A stretch of 64,000 nucleotides of DNA, taken from positions 2,108,001-2,172,000 of the forward strand of contig NZ_JBBNAC010000001.1 in NCBI RefSeq assembly GCF_037996825.1, written 5' to 3'. Shown here piece after piece: positions 16,988-24,700 of the stretch. The position numbers and the translations under genes were made by a program. Position 1 is the stretch's first letter. Every line of letters begins with the position of its first letter. The notes beneath the pieces were generated by a model. The model was given only the letters and a program-made list of their open reading frames with translations. It searched no databases and was not told the origin of the DNA. The DNA is from Bdellovibrio sp. BCCA. GTDB taxonomy: Bacteria > Bdellovibrionota > Bdellovibrionia > Bdellovibrionales > Bdellovibrionaceae.

Positions 16988-18277
16988 ATGAAAAAAGTTT
17001 TGATCATCGGCGCCGGAGCCTCAGGATTGTCATGCGCTAAAACTTTGAGCGACGCTGGAGTTGCATGCCAAATTCTGGAGGCTCGCAATCGCATCGGTGG
17101 ACGGATTTGGACATTACAGGCCTCTCCGGCTCACAATGTAGAGCTGGGGGCTGAGTTTATCCATGGCGCGCAGAAAGAATTAATAGATCTTTTAGAACGA
17201 CATCAATTGAGTTTCGAAGATCTTTTGGATCACCACTTGGAGAGAAAAGACTCCGAGTTGAAAAACATTTCGGGATTCTGGGAAAAGGTCGAAAAGGTCA
17301 ATGCGCTTTTAAATCCCAAAATAAAAAAAGACCGCTCCATGCAGGACTTTCTAATAGCGCACCGAAAGAAAATTTCCAACCTTAAAGACCTTTACGTGTC
17401 TTACCTTGAAGGATTTCAGGCCATGGATCTTCACTTAGCAGGAGAAAAAGGTCTGGCGGAATCTGAAAAAAAGGAAGTTCCGGAACTCAACGGCCAAAGT
17501 CAGTTTCGTCCTCTGCCCGGCTATAGCTCGGTGATGGAGGGACTTTTTAAAGATATTAAGCTTTCCTCTACAGAAATTCTTTTTGAACACGAAGTTCAAA
17601 AAGTTTTAACGGATGCAAAAAATCCAACGGTTGTCGCATTAAATCTAAAAAAGAATAAGCTTCAAAATTTCACAGCGCCTTTTTTGGTCTTAGCCCTTCC
17701 CGTCGGAGTTTTAAAAAGTTCCATTTATTTTGATCCTCCCCTTCCGGATTTAACTCAAGCATTAAGAACCGTAGAAATGGGACATGCCTTAAGAATCACT
17801 TTCCAGTTTAAGGAACGCTTTTGGGAAAGGCTTTCGAAAAAGCCCATAGCCTTTTTGCACATAGATACCAAGGAATATTTCCCGACATGGTGGACCCAGA
17901 TGCCACGACGGACTCCTTTTCTCACCGCCTGGCAAGGAGGACCTAAAGCATTTGAAATCAGTCACCTTAAGGAATCAGAACAAGTGCAATTGGCCTTACA
18001 GACTTTGAGTAAAATCACGGATCTTTCATTCGCGACCCTAAAAAAAAATTACGTGAATCATTTTATGCACAATTGGACGCTGGATCCTTATACGCGAGGG
18101 TCGTATAGTTACGTGGGCGTTCACGAAAAAATCTCGTGGAAAAGACTGCAAAAACCATTTCATGAAAATATTTATTTAGCCGGAGAAGCTCTGTCTGAGG
18201 GCGCGGACCGTGGAACAGTTCAGGGTGCATTGAAATCCGGTCGCGAAGCTGCGGAAAAAATCTTACGGCGGATTTAG
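16988..18277 (+). CDS. FAD-dependent amine oxidase (flavin monoamine oxidase family)
   Basis: The 429-residue enzyme begins with a Rossmann FAD site, VLIIGAGASGLSCAKTL, then LEARNRIGGRIWTL, the usual dinucleotide and GGR motifs of the amine oxidase superfamily. It ends with the FAD-binding IYLAGEALSEGADRGTVQGALKSG block (split here by wording; about residues 395-420). Family members oxidise amines, polyamines or amino acids, or desaturate carotenoids. The size and C-terminal motif fit the flavin monoamine oxidase branch. No signal peptide. It follows the 56-residue gene closely, and its last four bases overlap the convergent UdgX gene. Confidence 0.88.
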   Translation: MKKVLIIGAGASGLSCAKTLSDAGVACQILEARNRIGGRIWTLQASPAHNVELGAEFIHGAQKELIDLLERHQLSFEDLLDHHLERKDSELKNISGFWEKVEKVNALLNPKIKKDRSMQDFLIAHRKKISNLKDLYVSYLEGFQAMDLHLAGEKGLAESEKKEVPELNGQSQFRPLPGYSSVMEGLFKDIKLSSTEILFEHEVQKVLTDAKNPTVVALNLKKNKLQNFTAPFLVLALPVGVLKSSIYFDPPLPDLTQALRTVEMGHALRITFQFKERFWERLSKKPIAFLHIDTKEYFPTWWTQMPRRTPFLTAWQGGPKAFEISHLKESEQVQLALQTLSKITDLSFATLKKNYVNHFMHNWTLDPYTRGSYSYVGVHEKISWKRLQKPFHENIYLAGEALSEGADRGTVQGALKSGREAAEKILRRI

Positions 18278-18906
18278 GTTTTTTTTAGTTCTTTAAGAGT
18301 TTTAACTGCTAATTTTAAATCGCTAATCAGTTCCTTTTTCATCTTGTCGGCTTGATCACTTCTGTAGTTTCTTAAAATCGCCGACGGATGCCACGAGAGA
18401 ATCACCAACTCCCCACTGGGAAGTTCTTTAATTATTTTTCCCCGCTCTTTTCCTAGGGTCGGTATCCGGTCTAAAACACTGCGAGCTGCTGTCGCCCCCA
18501 TGGCGACGATGATTTTAGGTTTCAGAACATCCCGTTGTTGTTGTAACCACGGACGACACGCTTTGATCTGTTGATAGTTTGGCTTATCATGCAGGCGTTT
18601 CTTTCCTGAAACGTGATGCTTAAAATGTTTCACCGCGTTCGTTAAATAAACCATGCGATCTTCTAAGCCCGCTTCTTCCATGCAGGCTTTCAAAATTTTC
18701 CCCGCAGGTCCGACGAAAGGCTCCCCTTGCAAATCCTCGTAGTGTCCGGGCTGTTCGCCGACGAGCATAATTTTCGCGGTCACCGCACCTTTCCCAAAAA
18801 CAACCTGTGTTGCATTTTTATAAAGATCGCAATTTTGACAATCGGACGCAGCTTTTTCCAATTTTACGAGCGCTTCTTTTTTTGTTTCTTTTTTTATAAT
18901 AGGCAT
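18274..18906 (-). CDS. udgX: UdgX-type uracil-DNA glycosylase
   Basis: The 210-residue protein has the Fe-S family uracil-DNA glycosylase fold with N-terminal CQNC (23, 26), motif VGEQPGHYED (Glu51, Gln52), PFVGPAG, and HPSAILR (His173). Two features mark it as UdgX rather than family 4: the GEQPG motif, and the extra loop GKKRLHDKP, whose His106 corresponds to the His that makes a covalent bond to the abasic sugar in Mycobacterium smegmatis UdgX. The usual Asp after GEQPG is His here. The start at 18906 gives the family's normal length. In-frame starts at 18981 (ATG) and 19035 (TTG) would add a low-complexity Asn-Glu repeat. Confidence 0.85.
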   Translation of the reverse strand: MPIIKKETKKEALVKLEKAASDCQNCDLYKNATQVVFGKGAVTAKIMLVGEQPGHYEDLQGEPFVGPAGKILKACMEEAGLEDRMVYLTNAVKHFKHHVSGKKRLHDKPNYQQIKACRPWLQQQRDVLKPKIIVAMGATAARSVLDRIPTLGKERGKIIKELPSGELVILSWHPSAILRNYRSDQADKMKKELISDLKLAVKTLKELKKT

Positions 18907-18924
18907 AGCGTGCTTTCTTTTTTC

Positions 18925-18960
18925 TTTTTCATTTTCATTTTCATTTTCATTTTCATTTTG
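18925..18960. repeat. hexanucleotide tandem repeat upstream of udgX
   Basis: Four perfect tandem copies of ATTTTC, flanked by one imperfect copy on each side, lie just upstream of the preferred udgX start. If translation begins at 18981, the repeat encodes an Asn-Glu run. As a 6-base unit it keeps frame when it changes copy number, so slippage would alter spacing or length rather than switch the gene off. Confidence 0.8.
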
Positions 18961-19140
18961 TTTTATTAAATAATTTTGCATGAGAAATTTCCGAGAATTC
19001 GAAGAAATACAAAAGCATGAATTGTATTTTCTCAATTCATATTCACATGCTTGCCTTTATGCGGACTTAAAACTTCTATGACTCCAGAGTTCAAAAATTT
19101 TAGAGCCGAAAAAACGGTTCATTAACAGGAGGACTATTTT

Positions 19141-19875
19141 ATGCCAAGACAATCACACGAAACAGGACGTTCGCGTTCAAGTTCCAGCCGCGGTCGTCAT
19201 GCGGCTTCAAGCCGAGGTTCGCAAGGTCGTAGATCGAGCTCTTCTTCATCTCGCTCATCTTCTCGAGGCGGAGGTCGTGGTTTTGCTTCTATGTCACCTG
19301 AAGAACATCGACGCATTTCTGCAATGGGTGGTCGGGCTAGTCATGGTGGCACAGGACGCAGCCATCAGGATGATTACGATCAAGGCACTCGACGTAGCAG
19401 CTCTTCCCGCAGCGGCGGATCATCACGTCGTGGCTTTGCAGCGATGTCGCCACAACAACGCAGCCGTATCTCAGCTATGGGCGGTCATGCCAGCCATGGC
19501 GGTCACGGCAGAGACTATGAGAGCGATTATGACCGTGATGATGGTCGCAGCAGCAGCAGACAAGGCGGACGACGTAGTAGTGGCGGATCCTCTCGTCGTG
19601 GATTCGCAGCTATGTCACCTGAAAAACGCAGCCGTATCGCAGCGATGGGCGGTCATGCCAGCCATGGTGGCCATGGTCGAGATTATGAAAGTGATTACAA
19701 TGAGGGTCGCCGCGGTCGCAGCTGGAGAGACGAAGATTATGATGAAGATTACGACGATGACAGAATGCACGCTGGTTCTGAAGAAGACGAAGACTACGGA
19801 GATTATGACGAAGATTATGACACTGATTATGAACGCGATGAAGATGAAGACCGAGGATATCGCAGTCGTCAATAA
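19141..19875 (+). CDS. Ser/Arg/Gly-rich protein with three KGG-type motifs and acidic tail
   Basis: This 244-residue protein is almost wholly low-complexity. Three copies of a motif of the form GFAxMSPxxRxRIxAMGGxASHGG occur at about residues 47-70, 98-121 and 154-176. They resemble the KGG motif of stress-induced proteins (YciG and fungal Con-10 relatives). SR/RG-rich linkers separate them and an Asp-Glu-Tyr-rich tail (about 195-240) follows. The mixed RG/Tyr/acidic composition suggests a disordered, possibly condensate-forming or nucleic-acid-binding protein. AACAGGAGGA lies before the ATG and a strong terminator follows. Its tail is shared with the product of the gene at 22612. Confidence 0.8.
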   Translation: MPRQSHETGRSRSSSSRGRHAASSRGSQGRRSSSSSSRSSSRGGGRGFASMSPEEHRRISAMGGRASHGGTGRSHQDDYDQGTRRSSSSRSGGSSRRGFAAMSPQQRSRISAMGGHASHGGHGRDYESDYDRDDGRSSSRQGGRRSSGGSSRRGFAAMSPEKRSRIAAMGGHASHGGHGRDYESDYNEGRRGRSWRDEDYDEDYDDDRMHAGSEEDEDYGDYDEDYDTDYERDEDEDRGYRSRQ

Positions 19876-19878
19876 GCA

Positions 19879-19909
19879 AAAAGCTGGCTCCTGAGAGCCA
19901 GCTTTTTTA
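19879..19909. terminator. bidirectional intrinsic terminator
   Basis: A 12-pair stem (AAAAGCTGGCTC/GAGCCAGCTTTT, 4-base loop) is followed by a T tract. It ends the KGG-motif gene and, read on the minus strand, the small membrane protein gene whose stop is at 19907. Confidence 0.9.
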
Positions 19910-20083
19910 TTCACCCCCAGCCCAAGAAGGCGCGTCACTTGCCGGGAACGATTCTTCCGAAGCTTGATCTACTTTCGCGCTTCGAGGAGAGATTTCATTT
20001 TGTTTTTTACGGTTATAACCCCAGGCAATCGCAGCAGCACCGCTGGCCGCAACTCCCAATAAAATATATGACGTGAGTTTCAT
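19907..20083 (-). CDS. small single-span membrane protein with FPASD motif
   Basis: The 58-residue product has one N-terminal hydrophobic segment (about 5-24), a basic GYNRKK stretch and the C-terminal motif SFPASDAPSW, which recurs in many short stress-related proteins of soil bacteria. Function is unknown. The ATG at 20083 follows GGAAAGGGGGC. A likely promoter is TTGACA, 16 bases, TATTTT upstream (about 20106-20133, minus). It is likely inner-membrane anchored with the tail in the cytoplasm or periplasm. Confidence 0.7.
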   Translation of the reverse strand: MKLTSYILLGVAASGAAAIAWGYNRKKQNEISPRSAKVDQASEESFPASDAPSWAGGE

Positions 20084-20262
20084 AACTGCCCCCTTTCCTT
20101 TCAAAAATAGACTTAAAAAGTTTTATGTCAACCCGTCGGAAGTACGTCACCAAAAGTCTTGAATTTATAATTTAACAACCGCTTCATATGTAAATACCCA
20201 TTTTTGCCTGCAACAATTGCAAAACATATTGGATAGCACAATTCTGCACATAGGAGGTTTCT

Positions 20263-20553
20263 ATGAAAAAACTAATCATGGCAACTTTTGTGTTCTTATT
20301 TGCTAGTGCTAGTATTGCGCAGGACTCTATGTCTGAGAGAACAAATGATGTCAATCAGACACCCAATCCTTACGTTCAAGACAAACAAACTGCCAAAGGC
20401 ACAACGAAACAAAAACGCATCAGTAAAAAAGACAGATGGGAAGAGTCTGACTACTCTACTCAGGAGCAACGTGATCGCCGAAACATGAACAATACCCGGG
20501 ACACAAATACAAATACCAACACAAATTCAACAGACGACAGTCGCAGTTATTAA
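20263..20553 (+). CDS. small exported hydrophilic protein
   Basis: A 96-residue protein with a signal peptide (1-19, ending SIA) and a short mature region that is Lys/Arg/Asp-rich and ends in a Thr-Asn repeat (TNTNTNTN). No family is recognised. ATAGGAGG precedes the ATG and a strong terminator follows, so it is a single-gene unit. It is likely periplasmic or secreted and intrinsically disordered. Confidence 0.7.
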   Translation: MKKLIMATFVFLFASASIAQDSMSERTNDVNQTPNPYVQDKQTAKGTTKQKRISKKDRWEESDYSTQEQRDRRNMNNTRDTNTNTNTNSTDDSRSY

Positions 20554-20559
20554 ATTTTT

Positions 20560-20598
20560 AAAAGCGTAGATTTCACAAATGGAAATCTACGCTTTTTT
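20560..20598 (+). terminator. intrinsic terminator
   Basis: A long stem (AAAGCGTAGATTT paired with AAATCTACGCTTT, 8-9-base loop) followed by six T residues, seven bases after the stop of the small exported protein. Confidence 0.92.
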
Positions 20599-20729
20599 CC
20601 TGTTACAAATCCTCTTTCCGTTTTGTATTTAGTCAGCCCCGGAAAGACCTCCTTGCTCATAGGCGATTTTTTCCTCATTGATAGATCTCCTCATTCAAAA
20701 AAAGCAGAAATAAATAGCAAGGAGATGCT

Positions 20730-21905
20730 ATGGATACGCTGTGTGCCACCCATGATCTTTTGGTCTTTTCACACCTGCGCTGGGACCTTGTGTTTCAACG
20801 GCCACAACATCTGATGAGCCGCTTTGCAAACCATCGCCGAGTTTTTTTCATTGAAGAACCCGTGATTGAGAATATCACTGAACCTTACTTAAGCCTTAAA
20901 GAAGAGTCTCCGGGTCTTTGTGTGGTCATCCCCCACCTACCTTTGAAGATTTCAAACCGTGAGCGCGACGACATGTCACGGGGACTTCTGGACGAGATGA
21001 TTCAAGGAGAAAATATCAAAAACTTCAGTATTTGGTATTACACTCCAATGGCCTTAAACTTTTCTGACCATCTCGTCGGACAAGTTACTATTTATGACTG
21101 TGTTGATGATCTTGTTAACTTCTCACAAACAATGGCGGAAAAAGAAACCGCCTTACTTCGGCGGGCGGACCTTGTCTTCACAGGAGGGAACTCTGTTTAT
21201 GAAGAAAAGAAACAAAAGCACAAAAGGGTTCACTCATTTCCAAGTGCCATCGACACGACTCATTTTTCAAAGGCGCGATTCGCTTTAACGGATCCGGAGG
21301 ACCAGGAAAATCTACCGCGTCCCCGCATCGGTTTTGTCGGCGGCATCGACGGTCGCATGAATTTTTCGCTATTAGAAAATATCGCGGCCTTACGCCCGGA
21401 GTGGCAGTTCATTTTATTGGGACAAGTCGCAAAAACGGTTCAAGACATATTGCCGAAGAAAGAAAATATTCATTATTTGGGAATGAAACGTTATGCGGAT
21501 CTTCCTTTTTACATGAGCTCGTGGAATTGCGCGATGGTTCCCCTAGCTAAACATGAAAGCATCCGTTTTGCGTACTCTACAAAAATTTCCGAATACCTGG
21601 CGGCGGGTCTTCCTGTTGTCACAACGTCTATTGCGGAAACTCGAATATATCACGGCAAAAATCTTTTAGCAGTCGCCGACGATGCCGAAAATTTTGTCAA
21701 AGCTCTGGATATCGTTCTTGCGGAAAAACCCTCTTCGCAACGAATTAAAAGTGTCGATGAATTCTTAAAAAACGCTTCTTGGGATCACACTTGGGAGCGG
21801 ATGTCTCTTTTAGAAATCGACGCTCTGACAAGAAAAAAAGGTTTTTCTCCTCTATTAGCCGAAGGACTGCAAACGAGTTTTAACACTGCCAGAGGCGCAA
21901 AGTGA
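20730..21905 (+). CDS. glycosyltransferase (GT1/GT4-like), paralogue of the gene at 26329
   Basis: The 391-residue protein opens with DLLVFSHLRWDLVFQRPQHL, typical of a GT-B glycosyltransferase group found near nucleotide-sugar genes. The C-terminal half has the donor-binding layout GFVGGIDGRMN, YLGMKRYADLPFYMSSWNCAMVP and KISEYLAAGLPVV. No signal or membrane segments, so cytoplasmic or peripheral. It likely builds a surface or compatible-solute glycan. AGGAGATGCT includes its ribosome binding site. A GTG start of the following relic overlaps its stop, showing that this was once an operon. Confidence 0.85.
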   Translation: MDTLCATHDLLVFSHLRWDLVFQRPQHLMSRFANHRRVFFIEEPVIENITEPYLSLKEESPGLCVVIPHLPLKISNRERDDMSRGLLDEMIQGENIKNFSIWYYTPMALNFSDHLVGQVTIYDCVDDLVNFSQTMAEKETALLRRADLVFTGGNSVYEEKKQKHKRVHSFPSAIDTTHFSKARFALTDPEDQENLPRPRIGFVGGIDGRMNFSLLENIAALRPEWQFILLGQVAKTVQDILPKKENIHYLGMKRYADLPFYMSSWNCAMVPLAKHESIRFAYSTKISEYLAAGLPVVTTSIAETRIYHGKNLLAVADDAENFVKALDIVLAEKPSSQRIKSVDEFLKNASWDHTWERMSLLEIDALTRKKGFSPLLAEGLQTSFNTARGAK

Positions 21906-22322
21906 ACACGTTAAAAATTGGCGCAGGCATTGAAATTCCGTTACAAGCCGACTATTTAAAACAGCTTGCAACCGCCAAAATTGAAAAAGTCTGCTGCCCT
22001 TTTTATTTTTCCTTGAATCCAGATTTCGCCTACCTATGTTCCAGATCTGGTGAACACCAGTCTGGAACTTTTGATTGATAAAGAGTCGGGTATCGTTCAC
22101 TTAGCCAACGAGGGAAAAATGTCCTGGTTCGAACTGGCGTCCCTTGCGCACAAACAATCGGGTTTCAACAAACATGCCTTTTTGATTTCTTGCACCCACG
22201 ATTGCCTCAATTTCCGTGCGCGGCGACCTTTGAACAGCAGTCTTGTCAGCGACAGAATTAAAAGTCTTCCTGCTGTGGAGCAGGCTACGTTCGACTTTCT
22301 TAAAAATCGTCAGCACTTTTAG
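21902..22322 (+). pseudogene. relic of an RmlD-like dTDP-4-dehydrorhamnose reductase
   Basis: A GTG at 21902 overlaps the glycosyltransferase stop (GTGA), but this frame ends at 22078 after 58 residues. A different frame, open from 22017 to 22322, translates to ISPTYVPDLVNTSLELLID, then ESGIVHLANEGKMSWFELA and RPLNSSL, which are C-terminal motifs of RmlD-type reductases. The Rossmann half is missing and the frames do not join, so most of the gene has been deleted. A short independent protein from the GTG at 22050 (90 residues) cannot be excluded but lacks a ribosome binding site. Confidence 0.75.
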
Positions 22323-22398
22323 TTCACAATTTGTTTTATGAATAACAAACCGATTTCTTTCTTTTATTCCGCTAGAGTGAAACAAGGAGGATATTTCC

Positions 22399-22548
22399 AT
22401 GAATAAAAACACCCAAAATCAAAACCGTACAACAAACAAAGATAATGTTTCTAAATCATCTACCACACAAAGATCCGGAGGCACGGATAAAGAAAATTCA
22501 CAGAATCAGAACCGCAGTGAACGTAACAAGAATACTGAAAACAGATAA
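22399..22548 (+). CDS. small Asn/Gln-rich protein (NTQN family), 49 aa
   Basis: A 49-residue frame with a perfect AACAAGGAGG box before the ATG. It starts MNKNTQNQNR and is nearly all Asn, Thr, Gln, Ser, Lys and Arg, with no hydrophobic residues to form a core. It is paralogous to the 57-residue product at 24219 (MSKNTQNPNQ). Function is unknown. It is likely a disordered stress-related protein. Confidence 0.7.
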   Translation: MNKNTQNQNRTTNKDNVSKSSTTQRSGGTDKENSQNQNRSERNKNTENR

Positions 22549-22573
22549 TTTTTTATAAAGACTTAACAAGGAC

Positions 22574-22596
22574 TCCGGATAAATCCGGTTTTTATT
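22574..22596 (+). terminator. short intrinsic terminator
   Basis: CCGGA and TCCGG pair around TAAA and are followed by TTTTTATT, between the NTQN gene and the next gene. The stem is short, so it may be leaky. Confidence 0.6.
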
Positions 22597-22611
22597 GATA
22601 AAGGAGGAACT

Positions 22612-23202
22612 ATGGCAACAAGAGGATCATCCCGCAGGGGGTCCCAAGGCTATTCGCAAAACGAAGATCGCAATCGTGGCTATGGCTACGGCAGCGAAAG
22701 AGGATCACAATCACAATATGGTTCTCAGTATGGTGGACGCGGCACTCGCTCGACTCAAAACTGGGACCAGGACTATGACGAATATCCAAGTCGTGGAAGC
22801 TATCAGGGCGAATCTTATCGCGGTTCTGAAGGACGCAGAACTAGCGGTCGGTACAGTCAAGGCGGCGTAGGTGGCGGTGGTTACTCCGATAGAGAGCGTG
22901 GCTACGGACGAGGCAGCAGCTACCAAGGAGAAGGCTACAATCAAGGTTACGGGAGAGGCTTTAACGAATACGAAGGTCGTAACTATCGTGGCGGCCAAGA
23001 AAGCAGCTCCCGCCGAGGCTTGTCTTCTCGTGGCTCACAAAATCAGGACTGGTATGAAGACGAAGACCTTTATGATAGAGACAACGATTACAATGAGGAT
23101 GAAGAACTGCAAGCCGGTTCTCGAGACTACGATGAAGATTACGATACAGACAATGACGAAGACTATGGAAGAAGCTCTTACCGTAATCAAAACTATCGTT
23201 AG
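22612..23202 (+). CDS. Gly/Tyr/Arg/Ser-rich low-complexity protein with acidic tail
   Basis: The 196-residue protein consists of RG, YG and SRG repeats (about 1-145), followed by an acidic tail with YDEDYDTD and DEDYG motifs (about 150-185) that matches the tail of the KGG-motif protein at 19141. Tyr and Arg spaced by Gly and Ser is the composition of phase-separating RNA-binding proteins, but there is no folded RNA-binding domain. AAAGGAGGAAC precedes the ATG and a long terminator follows, indicating a monocistronic, well-translated gene. Cytoplasmic by absence of a signal. Confidence 0.75.
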   Translation: MATRGSSRRGSQGYSQNEDRNRGYGYGSERGSQSQYGSQYGGRGTRSTQNWDQDYDEYPSRGSYQGESYRGSEGRRTSGRYSQGGVGGGGYSDRERGYGRGSSYQGEGYNQGYGRGFNEYEGRNYRGGQESSSRRGLSSRGSQNQDWYEDEDLYDRDNDYNEDEELQAGSRDYDEDYDTDNDEDYGRSSYRNQNYR

Positions 23203-23209
23203 AATGTCA

Positions 23210-23250
23210 GAGATAATCCACAGAAATTTTTCTGTGGATTATCTCTTTTT
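23210..23250. terminator. bidirectional intrinsic terminator
   Basis: A long stem (AGATAATCCACAGAAA with TTCTGTGGATTATCT) followed by T5 lies between the 3' ends of the low-complexity protein gene and the convergent hemerythrin gene, and can serve both. Confidence 0.92.
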
Positions 23251-23253
23251 ATA

Positions 23254-23790
23254 TTAGGCGTGTCTTGAATTTTGAGTGTGACTAACTTGTGAAACTGTAT
23301 TCAAAAGCAAGGCAATATCTTCATCCAAGGCGCTATCAACCATGCCCAAATAAGTTTGTTTCAAACTTTCCATATTTTCAGCCATTTCTTCGGCGTCATC
23401 AGAACTGAAATATCTTTTTGCGGCTTTAAATATCTCACCTTCTTCTTCTTGCACATGGTGATTTACCAATTCAGTTAATACCGTAAATTTAGCCTTCCAA
23501 GGCTCTTCGTCTACGGAAATGCGAGAAAGTTCATTGAGCACTAAAGCAACAACGTGATGCTCTTCCTCACCTTCCCAAGCCAGCTCCTCGCCTTCTTCTT
23601 CCGTGATCATCTTTAAAGGTTGATAGAAAACTTCTGCCTCTGCCTTAGAATGCGCTGTGAGTTGGTCTCGCACCTCTGAAAATAGGCTTTCTACTTCATC
23701 GAAATCTTCTTCTTCCAGTGCGTTTTCGATTTTATGAAAAAGTGATTTAACTTCTTTGTGATCTTTTTTAAGCAGTTCGTATATCTCCAT
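23254..23790 (-). CDS. hemerythrin HHE domain protein
   Basis: A 178-residue hemerythrin-like protein with the iron ligands in order: DHKEVKSLFHKIE (H, about 11 and 19), HSKAEAEVFY (His and Glu), EEHHVV and NHHVQEEEGEIF. It should bind a diiron centre and sense or handle O2, NO or oxidative stress. The ATG at 23790 has GCGAGGAGGA directly upstream. HHE proteins of this size often sit in stress regions together with DUF4142 and KGG-type genes, as here. No output domain is present. Confidence 0.9.
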   Translation of the reverse strand: MEIYELLKKDHKEVKSLFHKIENALEEEDFDEVESLFSEVRDQLTAHSKAEAEVFYQPLKMITEEEGEELAWEGEEEHHVVALVLNELSRISVDEEPWKAKFTVLTELVNHHVQEEEGEIFKAAKRYFSSDDAEEMAENMESLKQTYLGMVDSALDEDIALLLNTVSQVSHTQNSRHA

Positions 23791-24005
23791 AAATCCTCCT
23801 CGCAAGTCTTCTTTTTATAGGGTAATAGAGTCCGGAGAAAGCCCCAACCGCTCCTGACAAGTCTCGAAATTTACAATGACCGAAGTCGAGATGCACAGGC
23901 ATCCGACACGTTTCCGAAATGTATCTCGGCCATTTTTTGCCACAGTTGTTGAAATTTTCGTTCGGACTCCAGCAAACTGGACATGTCGGAAAAGGAGGAC
24001 GGAAG

Positions 24006-24194
24006 ATGAGAAGACCTGGAAGAAAACATATTAAAGATTCCGAACGAGATCATCCAAATCCTAGTTATCAAACGAAGCGCCAAAACCTGCGACAAGATAA
24101 CACTCGAGATCGCGAAAGTTTTCGGCGTGAGGATCTAGGTTTCACGAATCGTGATACCCGGGGTTATGATTATCAGCATAAAAACAAGTATTAA
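24006..24194 (+). CDS. small Arg/Asp-rich protein, 62 aa
   Basis: A 62-residue, highly charged protein (RRPGRKHIKD start, many Arg, Asp, Gln and Tyr). The ATG at 24006 follows AAAAGGAGGACGG. A longer frame from 23919 has no such support. No family is recognised. It is followed after 24 bases by the second NTQN gene and likely cotranscribed. Confidence 0.65.
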   Translation: MRRPGRKHIKDSERDHPNPSYQTKRQNLRQDNTRDRESFRREDLGFTNRDTRGYDYQHKNKY

Positions 24195-24218
24195 ATCTAA
24201 AACACATAGGAGGCAGTT

Positions 24219-24392
24219 ATGAGTAAAAATACCCAAAACCCTAATCAAAATCAGTCCAGCAACACTTCTTCTCAAAGAGACAGCAGTCAACAAAGAGACT
24301 CAATGAATCCTAATAAAAAAGACACTGGAAGATCTGATAGCTCTTCTAGCTCAAGTTCAGGCAATAAAAGCGGCGGTCAACAAAATAGATAA
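24219..24392 (+). CDS. small Asn/Gln/Ser-rich protein (NTQN family), 57 aa
   Basis: A 57-residue frame with ATAGGAGGC before the ATG. It starts MSKNTQNPNQNQ and ends GGQQNR, with a central Ser run. It is a paralogue of the gene at 22399. The function is unknown; the protein is predicted to be disordered. A bidirectional terminator follows 11 bases after its stop. Confidence 0.7.
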   Translation: MSKNTQNPNQNQSSNTSSQRDSSQQRDSMNPNKKDTGRSDSSSSSSSGNKSGGQQNR

Positions 24393-24402
24393 TGATTATT
24401 TA

Positions 24403-24441
24403 GAAAAAGAAAACGAGGCGCCCCCTCGTTTTCTTTTTTTT
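24403..24441. terminator. bidirectional intrinsic terminator
   Basis: GAAAACGAG and CTCGTTTTC pair with flanking A and T runs, between the convergent NTQN gene and the basic protein gene whose stop is at 24441. Confidence 0.88.
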
Positions 24442-24692
24442 CAATGATGTGCATGACGTCTGGTTTCCCAGCCCTTCTTCGCGGCTCTAGAACGTGCAGC
24501 GTGAGAACTTTTCGATGACGATGCCTTTTTCTTCACACTTTTACCGGCACCACCGGTTTCTTTGTTCGTTGTTGCCCACCCGATCTGTGCGGCTCGTTTT
24601 GCGGAGTAGCCTCGTTTCTTGGCGCTCTCTTCAATATGATGAGCCATGCGCTTTTGTTTGCTGCTGTATTTCTCTTTTGATCCTTGCGGCAT
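24441..24692 (-). CDS. small basic protein of the 'plasmid stabilization' type
   Basis: The 83-residue protein starts MPQGSKEKYSSKQKRMAHHI and continues with WATTNKETGGAGKS, the pattern of a widespread chromosomal family annotated as 'plasmid stabilization protein'. The name is historical and no plasmid function is shown. The C-terminal part is a Lys/Ser/Ala/Arg-rich tail ending GWETRRHAHH, likely to bind nucleic acid. AATAGGAGGA overlaps the stop of the upstream frameshifted gene, so the two are in one operon. Confidence 0.8.
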   Translation of the reverse strand: MPQGSKEKYSSKQKRMAHHIEESAKKRGYSAKRAAQIGWATTNKETGGAGKSVKKKASSSKSSHAARSRAAKKGWETRRHAHH

Positions 24693-24700
24693 AATTCCTC

